Shown here piece after piece: positions 54,180 to 64,000 of a DNA stretch of 64,000 nucleotides. How positions within the stretch are numbered: the stretch's first letter is position 1; every line of letters begins with the position of its first letter. The position numbers were made by a program, and so were the translations under genes. Where the stretch lies: NCBI RefSeq assembly GCF_036417845.1, contig NC_090013.1, forward strand, positions 873,001 through 937,000. The letters are read 5' to 3'. The DNA comes from Apteryx mantelli. Taxonomy: Eukaryota > Chordata > Aves > Apterygiformes > Apterygidae. Under the pieces are notes generated by a model, which had not been told where the DNA came from, ran no database searches, and saw only the letters and a program-made list of their open reading frames with translations.

Positions 54180-57100
54180 GGGGTGCCTGCGTGCGTGCGT
54201 GCGGGGGCAGCGGCCGGGGTGACGCTTTGTGGGGAAGGTGCCGGGGGGGGAGGATCCGATGGTGGGGGGGGGGTTGGGGGGGTGTGGGGGGGGGGTTGGG
54301 GGGGGCCCGGCACGAGGTCGTCAGCACTAACGAGGCGAGGCGCCCCGTTTCAACGAGGGGCCCAGGCTCACCGGCTCCGCCGCGGCGCGCGCCGGCTTCT
54401 CCCCTCGCCGAAAACCCTCCGGGAGGAAGGAGACGAGCCAAGGGAGCGCCGGAGCCCCGGAGCGTAAAGGCAACGGATGCTGCTATTCCGGGCGCCGCTG
54501 GATCGCGGGGATAAAAATAAGCTCCGCTGGCAGAGCGGCCGCTGACGTCACCCGAACGCGAGCGGAGAACAGGCCGCGCGTCCTTCGTCAGCAGAGCGCG
54601 CGCCGGCTCGTTAGCGAGGCTCCCGCAGGCCCCGACCGCGGCGCTTGCCGCAGCTCCCCCCCTCCGCTTCCGCCCGAGGATCAAGCGGGAAGGCGAGGCA
54701 GGAGGCAGGAGCGCTGCGGGGAGATGCCGCTCGGGCCCTGGCCGAATCCATGTCTCCGTACGGGGACAAAACCCAAAACGCTGCAGCTGGAGAGGGCGCG
54801 GGGTTCAGCTGCTTCGTGCCCGCAGGACACCCACCACCCACCCGGCTGCTGCCTCCCTTCCCTGCCGGCCGACTTCCTCCTCCCGAGCTGCTTCCTAAAC
54901 TGCTCGCAGGGTGTTTTCCTGCAAAATAGTCAGATTTTGGCCGCAGAAGCATCAACCGGCTCCAGGTACCAGCCCCCCCGCAGGCCATCCCAGCCTGTTT
55001 TGCCAGTTTAGAGGGGGAAAAAAAAATCATTAAAATAGCAGAGACCTGAAGAGCCCCGTGACTCAGGCGGGGGAGGCAGCCTGGCGCAACCCCCCCTCCT
55101 TGCCGGGGATTTCCACTCGGCCCCCGGCGAAGCCCCCTTAACCAGGGAGCCCCTCGCTCAGGCCTGCGCGCGGGGGCCCAGGCTCGGCGCGAGCTGCGAA
55201 ACGGAGGCCTAGAGCGTGCGGAAACGCAGCACCCGCTCGGCAGCGCTTGCTCGGAGGGACCCTAAGGCAAAGCTTGAGCTCTGCTCACCGAGGACTTGCT
55301 GAGCTGCTCCGAAGCGGCTCTGGAGAGGAGCCTGCAAAACCCCCGGGTCGTTTGGCTTAAAAAAAACACCACACGCTTTGAACAGCCCGGTTACTGCAGC
55401 GGGAGAACATTCCCGCTCCCTGCCTCCGCGGTGTGACACCCTCCCAGCTAGGAAACGCAGGAGTGCTTTGAAAGCCGCAGCTACAAAATGCTTCTGCAGT
55501 TAAACACACGGGCATCGCTCATCGCCAGGAGGACTGTGAGCGGGAAGGGAGCAACTTTGCACTGTTAATTCAAGCAGGAGTTGGGGGGGGGGGTAGGAAT
55601 CTGCTGCACCTCTGAAGCCTTCTGGTGGCTGTAAGCAAACCCGCCCCGGGGGCTGCTAGCAGAGAAAAAGCCAGATTCGGAGCTGCGAGTAGAGAAAGGG
55701 ATTCAAACAGAAGTCACGTTGCCATAGTTGGATATAATTATGCAAATCCGTATGAAAGAGCCTCCTGCTACAGCTCCAAAAGTGGCACCGTTTCTGGTTT
55801 TGAACCACCGTGTTTTCAGCCCCGGCGGAGCCTGCCAGTTTTGTATCGCTTGGCACCAGCGAAGGCCTCCCCCTGCTTTCAGATGGGCCCGAAGAGCAGC
55901 AGGGACCCGCAAGCCAACAGCAAGAGCCAGGCAGGCTCTGCCATATCGCTGATTCGAGCGACTTGAAAAGGAAACCCCAGCCGGGGGGGAACAGGACAAA
56001 GCCTGCGGGTTTTGGCAGCTCCCCTCAGCCCTGGCTGTGCCCTGTCCAAAAGAGCCTGGGATCCCCCCGGACCCCAGTGCTCTCCCTCAGCCACAGTCCC
56101 CTCTCGGCCATGATTCCCCTTCACCTCAGCCTGGCTCCCCCGCCCCAAAATGTCTCCCCTCACCCCAACCCGTGGCTTCTTACCCCAGCCGTCCCTTCGA
56201 CCCACAACCCTCCTCCTCATCCCAAATCCTAGGGACCCCCCTCCCCGGCTCCCCCCGCCTCGTGTCTACCCTCCGCGCCGCCGCCACCGCTCCCACTGCG
56301 CCATCCCGCCTCCGGCTCCCCCTTCCCCTCACAGCCCGGCCCTTCCCGCCTTTTCCCTCGCGGCCGCTCATTGGAGGAGCCGCGGCCACGGCGGGCGCTG
56401 ATTGGCCAGTGCGGGTGTCCGTCGCCAGCCGCCCGCCGCCGCCCCGCCCACCGTGCTCTCCTCAGCGAGGCCGCTGAGGGGAAATGGTGGGAGAGGCGGT
56501 GTGGGGTGAGGAGTGGGATGCCCGGAGGGGGAGCCCGCACGGCCCCGGGGACCAGATCCCCCTTCCTTTGAGGGGGGAGGCTCATCTGATGTGGGTGTTC
56601 CCCATAAGGGACCCCGGTATGGGGGTCCCCCGTCCATCTGGGGCCTCTTCTTCTGAGGCACAACATGGCCTCCCCAGCCTGTGAAGCCCCCCCCCCCCCC
56701 CCGCCCTAGAGGATCTCCACTTGCAGCCCCCTTCCACCCCGAGGGCGCCCCCATTCCTGACACAAGATCCCAGCCCCATTCCCTGCCCCAAATGTGGGTC
56801 TCAGGGCCTGGTTTCACCTGGGGTGGCTCCATCTCCATCGGGTCTTTGTGGGGATCCCCCTTGCTCCCCTAGGATGTATTTCTATACAGGAGCATAAGCC
56901 CCCACCCCACGTTGGCTCTTCTGGTTTTGATGCATGTGTTCACCCTCGGTTCTGGCTTGCTCGGAATTATTTGAGCTGGGGAGGGGTGTATATTCATATT
57001 TTTTGAGCAGAAATAAATCAGGGTGCCTGTTCTGGATGTTTAAAATACAAAAGACTGCCCCTCATTGCCAGTGTATTGGCTGAAACTTAGCAGAAGTAAA

Positions 57101-58310
57101 AAAAAAAACCCGCATATTTATTTGCCTCTTGCTATTTAATTGTGAAGTCGTAATTTCACACTTCCATTTACTGCTTTTAACCTTCCTTTATTTTGTAATG
57201 CAAAATTAGGGCTCTGCAATAATCCAGCAATCCCAGGAGCTCTTCTGGGGCTGGGGATGGTTCCCCCCCGCCCCAAATAACCCCCTCGTCTGTTATAGGG
57301 GAGGGAGGGTCCAGAGGGGTCTCTTAAGGAGCTGCCAGGAACTAGCCTCAAGCTGTATCCCAGCTTCGTAAATAAATAATAATATTGCAACTAATTGGGT
57401 ATTTGCCTTTCCAAATTCATTTCCTTCAGGCTTTTGAGGAGCCTTTCCGTTGTGGAGCACTCCGCCACCACTTTCAAACCGAGGTAAAAGCGGCCCCTGC
57501 TGCTCCGGGGGGTGATTATTGGGGATAGGGGGAGATTTGTGGCGGGGGCCCTGCAGCTGGACGTGGGTGGGCATCACTCGGGGCTCGCCAGCTAGAGAAA
57601 CCCCCTCCCCAGGTCGCAGCGCTGGCGGCGCCGCGGGCTCTAGCTGGAGAACAATATAAGCAGCTGTCGTTTCCTGCCAAGATTCGCAGCAGCCTCCTGG
57701 GTCATTTGTTTATTCTCTGTTGCACTGAACTGGTTTTCTCACAAGTCACCTGCGTTTACGGGCCTGGACTTACCCAAGTAAGGCCTGTCAGGAAACCGGA
57801 AGCAATTCCTGGGCGATATCCCAGTATAAAACCGGATTGAACACCCTGAGCGTTAAAGTCGCTTCAGAAATGGATTTCTTGTCTCATTGGGGGGGGGGGG
57901 GGGAATAAAGGTTTAAATTTTGGTTCATTAGAAAAAAATGGGGTTTGGGACTTTTCAGCTCCTTTTGCCTGAGGAAGATATCCAGAACGGCTGCTGTCCG
58001 GGGGGTTTATGTCTTTAAAGGTGCGGCCAGGGTAGCGCAGCGCTCGCCTGCTCTGGTCCTTCTTAAGTGTTCGTGTTCCCCCGTGTCTGAAAGCCCCGGT
58101 GAGGATCGTTTCCTGCTCTTCTCGGTGCTATACGAGTAGTTAGAGAAAAGCAGTTATTTCTTGCAAAATGAACGGGCCAAACAAACCAGGCTGGAGAGCA
58201 AGGAAGGAAGGAGAGCCTCGCGACACGGCGGTGATCAGCAGGGATCCCAGGGTTCCTGGGTCCCCCCATGATCCCGAGACCGCAACCAGCTCTCTGCCTC
58301 TTCTCTTTAA
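54180..58310. other. FARSA-SYCE2 interval, no recognised gene
   Basis: Mostly unique DNA of lower GC than the rest of the window. It contains a perfect CRE, TGACGTCA, at 54543-54550 just after a GGATAAAAATAAG TATA-like stretch; a CpG-rich, CCAAT-bearing patch at 56.33-56.56 kb; an AATAAA at 57012-57017; and a TATAAAA at 57825-57831. No family was recognised in any frame, and no interspersed element, tRNA or rRNA was seen. It may hold SYCE2 5' exons or non-coding transcripts. Confidence 0.5.
56335..56560. promoter_or_regulatory. CpG-rich patch with inverted CCAAT boxes, orphan promoter candidate
   Basis: GCTCATTGGAGG near 56366 and CTGATTGGCCAG near 56398 are inverted CCAAT boxes about 32 bp apart, in CpG-dense DNA with GCCCCGCCC. 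It lies about 1.8 kb upstream of the SYCE2 start and about 0.5 kb upstream of an AATAAA, so it could drive SYCE2 or a short separate transcript. Confidence 0.4.
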
Positions 58311-58318
58311 GGATTGCT

Positions 58319-61099
58319 ATGTCTAATCAGGAATGTGAAAACGAGGACCTGGAGCAGGAGGATGCGCGAGCCAGCAGCCCCTTCTTTGCTGATCTGGACA
58401 GAGGTGAACTCGCTAGTGAGACCCCCTCGAGGTAAGAAGTTTTGCGGGCCGCGGCCTCCTGTTTTCTGGATCGGGGAAAAGAGAGCGAAAGTGCCGCGCG
58501 CTGGGAACGAGTAGCTGCCCTTTGTGCCGCGAAGCCGAAGGAAGAGCCGCGAGAGGAAGGTGTGTTCACGAAATACAGCAGGAGGAATGAATCATGTTAT
58601 TCCGAGGCCGTCGTCGTGTTCATTAGCGGGATTTCCCACTCTAACAAAACTGAGTTTTCTAATTAACCTAACTGGCTAGGCAGAATGTTCCTAATTGTGG
58701 CGCTCATTAAGCTACAGAACGGGTCTGGAGGCTGTGTGGGCTCGTGCATCATCTCTCAAATGAAGCACCAACGTTTTGGGGGGAGGAAAAAAAACCCACC
58801 AGCCCCACAGATGGCTTTGCACCGCGTTGCCAACTCAAAATCAGGCTGAACTTTGAATATTTATGTATTACTCGTGGTCCTTCCTGCCCTCTCCCTCGCA
58901 TCTCGTTTGCTTGCTCATTTGCATAGACGCGTGCCTGGCTTTTTAATTAATAGCCGCCATCGTTAGTCAGGCCGCTTCCGCAGGCCCAAACGCAGGGGTG
59001 ACCCGCACGCGGCCGGGCGCCCGGCGCGGACGCTCGGTGTGGCCCCGCTGCGCTCCGTTAGCCACGAGCTCTGGCAGGTCTCTGCGCCGCGGCTCCTCTC
59101 CGCGCCGTTGTCGCCCTCTTCCGCGAGCGCCTAGAGCCGCTCCGAGGAAACCGCTTCCTCCGGCGCTCGGGCTCCCCGCCGCCGCAGCCACTTTTTTATT
59201 TTTTAATCCTGCTTTTCCGTATTTAGCCGAGGGAGCCGGCCTGGAAGGGCGCTGACTCCAGAGGGACACCCAGCCCCGCCGGCGGGGGCGGCTCTGTGCC
59301 CCGGGGGGCGTGTAAAGCGCGGCGAGGGGGGGACAACACCAAGGTGCCTTGCCCGGCGCGGCCCCGCGGCAGCTCCGTCGTGTCCGGCCGCAACGAGCCG
59401 CTCGGCGCGTCCGCTGGTTACTCGTGCTCGGGCGACAACGGGCGCCGGAGCCGAGCAGGGATCCCGCGGCGTCCGGTGGGGTCCCCGGCCCGTCTCCGCG
59501 CACACGGATTTCCCCGCGCGCCGCCGCTGCGTGCTTTGAGACCGGAGGCGGCTCATCGGGCACGCCGCTTATTTCCCGTCAAATGGAATTAGGTGTCGGA
59601 CTCGCTTGCGCTCTAGAAGTCGTTTAACAAACAAGTCCGTCAGCGGGGACTCTGTCGTTACTTTATTAGGGATAATTAGCCGACACAGGAGCTGTCAAGT
59701 CGGTGATGAATTAGCATTCTGGTTATTAAGCACTTTATTGTTGGCTAAACAAACGGAAAGGTCTGAAATTCCCGCCGGAGAGAACCTAATAGCCAGCAAA
59801 AGTTTCCTCTGGCTTCTGATTTTTCTGGATAATTTTAGCTCCCACCTCGGTCCTCTCTCGTTTCGCCGCTACGTAGCCGCAGGCAGCAGCTGAGCGACTT
59901 CACCTGCGGGCTGTGCTGTCCCCGTCCCCGTCCCCGTCCTGTCCCAGAAACATCACGGAGCTGCGGCAGAGGCACGAAGGCTTCCAGTCCCCCTTGCTCC
60001 TCGCGTGGTCCCTTTTGCTCTGCCCCCAGGCGGTTTCTTTTCCATGCTGATCCGCGCAACTCCTCCGGCTCCGGAGCAGTTAGCAACGGCGCGAGGGGAA
60101 TCGGGCTGGTTTTGGCCCCGTCCCGCTCTTCGCCCCGCGTTTTGGTCCGTGATTGTATTTCGTGCCGCAGGCCGCCGCCACACGCGGAGCCTCGGCTGCC
60201 GTTGCCCGGGCCTCGCCCGAGCAGCGCGCGCCCCACTGACGCCTTTATTTTATATTTCAATCAAGGAAGGACCTGCCGGCTCCTCTTCCCTGCCCCGGCG
60301 CAGAGGCAGCGGGAACGGCACTGGATGGCAAGTCATCCGCTTATTTTGCAGCCCTGGACACGGACATCGGAAACCTGCAGCAGCGAACGCAGCAGCTCAT
60401 CGACAAGGTCAACGACAACCGCAGGGAAGACCACGCGGTCATGAGCGCGTTCAGGGAGAGCCTCCTGCTGCAGGTGAGCCGCGCCGCTCGGCCGCAGCAG
60501 CGCAAACCCCGCCGCGACCCGCCAGGCCGAGCGGAGCCTCGGCACCGCCGGACTTTGCCCCCGCCGGCGCCGCGGCGAGGCAGGAGGTCGAGGCGGGCGG
60601 AGGGGCCCCGGCGGGGACCGACCCGCCGCAGCTGGCGCCGGCGCTGGCGCCATGTGGCGCCCCCTCCCCTTTCCCCCCACCCCCGCCGCCGCTTTCTGCT
60701 CGCGGTGGCTACCTCGGCCCCCGTCTTGGCTACCGCGGTCCGCAGCTGGTGCCCGTCGGAGCCAAGCTTTCCCGGGAGGCGCGCCAGGCCGCGGAGCCGC
60801 AGCTGACGTGCAGCCGGCTGCTCCCTGCCTCCGGGGAGCGGGGCCGGGCCGCAGCGAGTGGTGCCAGGCCGCCGCCACGGCCCCTTTCCCTCCCGCTCCG
60901 CAAGGTCTCCGGCCTGGCCGAGAAGCTGGAGGAGAGGATGTTCCACACCTACGATCTCCACAACCGGCTGATCCAGGAGAAGCTCCAGGAGCTCTCGGAG
61001 GTCATGGAAAGGATTGGCCACATGGAGACGGAGCTCCGGCAAGTGTGCCGCACCGTGGAGGCGGCCTACAAGGACCTGTGCCTGCAGCCGGAGCCGTGA
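58319..61099 (+). CDS. SYCE2: SYCE2 (synaptonemal complex central element protein 2)
   Basis: SYCE2 is a meiotic coiled-coil protein that polymerises with TEX12 in the central element of the synaptonemal complex. Exon 58319-58431 encodes MSNQECENEDLEQEDARASS, acidic and poorly conserved as in the family. Exon 60352-60473 encodes LDTDIGNLQQRTQQLIDKVN and REDHAVMSAFRESLLL. Exon 60905-61099 encodes GLAEKLEERMFHTYDLHNRL, IQEKLQELSEVMERIGHMET and CRTVEAAYKDLCLQPEP. The last two match SYCE2 closely (LEERIYQIYNDHN, CLQPE in human) and join in frame. The first exon ends with two spare bases whereas the second needs one, so at least one exon between them is unidentified, or the first exon is wrong. 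The final CCGTGAGC could also be a donor, in which case the protein continues. Confidence 0.88.
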
Positions 61100-61619
61100 G
61101 CCGCGAGCGTGCCCCGGCGCGGGAGCGCTGCCGAGCCGCCCGGGCGGAAGGAGCCGCGACGCTGCCCGCGGAAGGGCCCTTTTCCGCGCGCTGTTGCCGC
61201 CGAGCTTTTAACGCCACGTTATACACGTATAAAAAAAGGCAACAGACCCCCAGCGCCTGCGTCGGTGAGGTTTGACGGAGCTGGTTCCGCGGGGCCCAGC
61301 GGCCTCTCGCCCCCCTTGCGAGCGGCAATCGGGGCGGCGCGTCCCTCAGCCCGCCCTCCGCGTCCCGCCGCCTCTCGGGGCGTCCGCGCGTCCGTCCTTC
61401 CGGGGCGCCGGAGCCGGTGAGCCCGGCGGCAGAGCGGATGGAGCGGCCCATATGCCGGGATGAGGCCGCATCCCGGAGCTGAAACCTCCCCCCCCGTGGA
61501 GGCAGCGCTATGCCGGAGCCTCCGCTGCCGGCGCTTAATTAGCGCGAGGAGCCTCACTGATGAATGGGAAATGCTCCTGCTCCGGCACGACCCTGCGGAG
61601 CCGAGCGGCTTTTCCACCC

Positions 61620-61625
61620 TTTATT
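61620..61625 (-). terminator. GCDH polyadenylation signal AATAAA
   Basis: TTTATT on the + strand reads AATAAA for GCDH, 302 bp past its stop. SYCE2 and GCDH converge here. Confidence 0.82.
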
Positions 61626-61926
61626 GGCACGAGAAGGGAGCGGCGGTGGGGATGGTGGCGGCCGCCGGGAGGAGAGCGGTGCCGTGGGTGAAACAGGCTC
61701 CGGGACAATCCTCCTCCCGCTGAGTGGGCAGCCTGGCTCCGGCTCAGTGTTCCCTTCTCCGAGGTCTGTTTCCCCGCTTCCGTCCCCACCACGCAGAAGC
61801 CAACTCCCAAATTGAGGAGCAAAAAACCAATCGTCCCACAAATTAAGTGAGGATCACAGGGGCGCTCGGCAGCCGGCCCGCAGCTCGCTGCTGCCGCCAG
61901 TGCCGTGGCACCGCGGCCCCTTCCCG

Positions 61927-63302
<1,376 letters not shown>

Positions 63303-63329
63303 CTGGGGGGGGCGGGGGGCACCGCACAT

Positions 63330-64000
63330 CAGGGCGGCCCCCCCCTGCCCCTGCCTGCCCCACGGCTGCCCCCTCCCTGCTCCTGCCTGCTGCACCGCCC
63401 CCTAACAGCTCCCTCCTGCCCCACTGTTCCCCTCCTGCCTCCCTTCCTGCCCCGCTGCCCCCTCCCTGCTCCCTCCTGCCCCGCTGCCCCTCCTCGCTCC
63501 CTCCTACCCCCCTTCCTGCTCCCTCCTGCCCTACTGCCCCCTCCTCGCTCCCTCCTGCCTCGCTGCTCCCTAACAGCTCCCTCCTGCCCCACTGCCCCCC
63601 TCCTGCCCCCCTTCCTACCCTACTGCCCCCTAACAGCTCGCTCCTGCCCCGCTGCCCCCCTTCTGCCCCCCTGCCATGCTCCTTCCCTGCCATGTTTCCT
63701 CCCTGCTCCCTTCCGCCCCGCTGCCCCCTAGCAGCTCCCTCCTGCCCCCCTCCCTGCTTCCTCCTGCCCTGCTGCCCCTCCTTGCCCCCTCCTGCCCCCT
63801 CCCTGCTCCCTCCTGCCCCCCTTCCTGCCCCACTGCCCCCTAACAGCTCCCTCCTGCCCCACTGTTCCCCTCCTGCCTCCCTTCCTGCCCCGCTGCCCCC
63901 TCCCTGCTCCCTCCTGCCCCGCTGCCCCTCCTCGCTCCCTCCTACCCCCCTTCCTGCTCCCTCCTGCCCCACTGCCCCCTCCTCGCTCCCTCCTGCCCCG
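63330..64000. repeat. GCDH intron: CTGCCCCCTAACAGCTCCCT array with ~439-bp higher-order copy
   Basis: Units of 24-36 bp built from GCTCCCTCCTGCCCC and CCTAACAGCTCCC fill the window end. A stretch of about 125 bp beginning with AACAGCTCCCTCCTGCCCCA at about 63403 recurs almost unchanged at about 63842, showing a segmental duplication within the array. Confidence 0.93.

Noticed and set aside
58314-58514. Alternative frame MLCLIRNVKTRTWSRR at the SYCE2 first exon
   Set aside because: It reads through the GAG|GTAAGA donor and is basic. The overlapping acidic MSNQECENEDLEQ frame ends at the donor and fits the N-terminus of SYCE2 better.

Overview
The window looks like a piece of a bird dot (very small, GC-rich) microchromosome. 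It holds a gene neighbourhood orthologous to human 19p13.13-p13.2 in extremely GC-rich DNA, with long G and C runs, tiny introns packed with minisatellites and a 200-base assembly gap. From left to right I recognise GET3/ASNA1 (+, 3' end only), BEST2 (+, only parts present), HOOK2 (-, 3' half), the gap at 8825-9024, NFIX (-, exons 1-3 only), GADD45GIP1 (+), RAD23A (-), CALR (-), FARSA (+), SYCE2 (+) and GCDH (-, 3' part, cut by the window end). Genes were identified from protein-family sequence known to me; no database was searched.

Region by region: 1-4.3 kb holds the end of GET3 and the BEST2 pieces. 4.3-8.5 kb holds HOOK2 exons separated by GC-rich tandem repeats. 9.45-32.13 kb is NFIX, almost all of it intron: exon 2 (532 bp, the DNA-binding domain) and exon 3 (63 bp) lie at its left end, and intron 1 (17.7 kb) is a mosaic of at least a dozen unrelated minisatellites. 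32.1-36.6 kb is the head-to-head NFIX/GADD45GIP1 interval, where no DAND5-like gene was seen. 36.6-48.5 kb holds GADD45GIP1, RAD23A and CALR. 49.6-54.2 kb is a complete 13-exon FARSA. 54.2-58.3 kb is lower-GC DNA without a recognised gene. 58.3-61.1 kb holds SYCE2, tail to tail with GCDH at 61.6-64 kb.

Compared with human order and strand, the block NFIX-GADD45GIP1-RAD23A-CALR-FARSA-SYCE2-GCDH is intact but flipped relative to GET3-BEST2-HOOK2. The junction falls in the gap, and HOOK2's 5' exons and NFIX's 3' exons are both absent there. The junction may therefore be a real inversion or a scaffolding fault.

Most of the genes look like broadly expressed housekeeping genes: tail-anchored protein insertion, dynein cargo adaptor, mitochondrial ribosome, DNA repair/proteasome shuttle, ER chaperone, tRNA charging and lysine catabolism. 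They are packed with intergenic spaces of 0.3-1 kb. Promoter motifs fit the products: an exact ER-stress element upstream of CALR, an ETS-type cluster at GADD45GIP1, YY1-type sites at FARSA, RAD23A and GADD45GIP1, and a cluster of RFX X-box-like sites upstream of FARSA. One-base indels break frame in HOOK2, GADD45GIP1, RAD23A and CALR, usually by shortening a short G or C run, so consensus error is the likeliest cause. The most unusual signals are a hairpin-forming 18-bp motif dispersed through introns in roughly 80-100 copies, and the NFIX intron arrays, one of which carries about 20 NFI half-sites.
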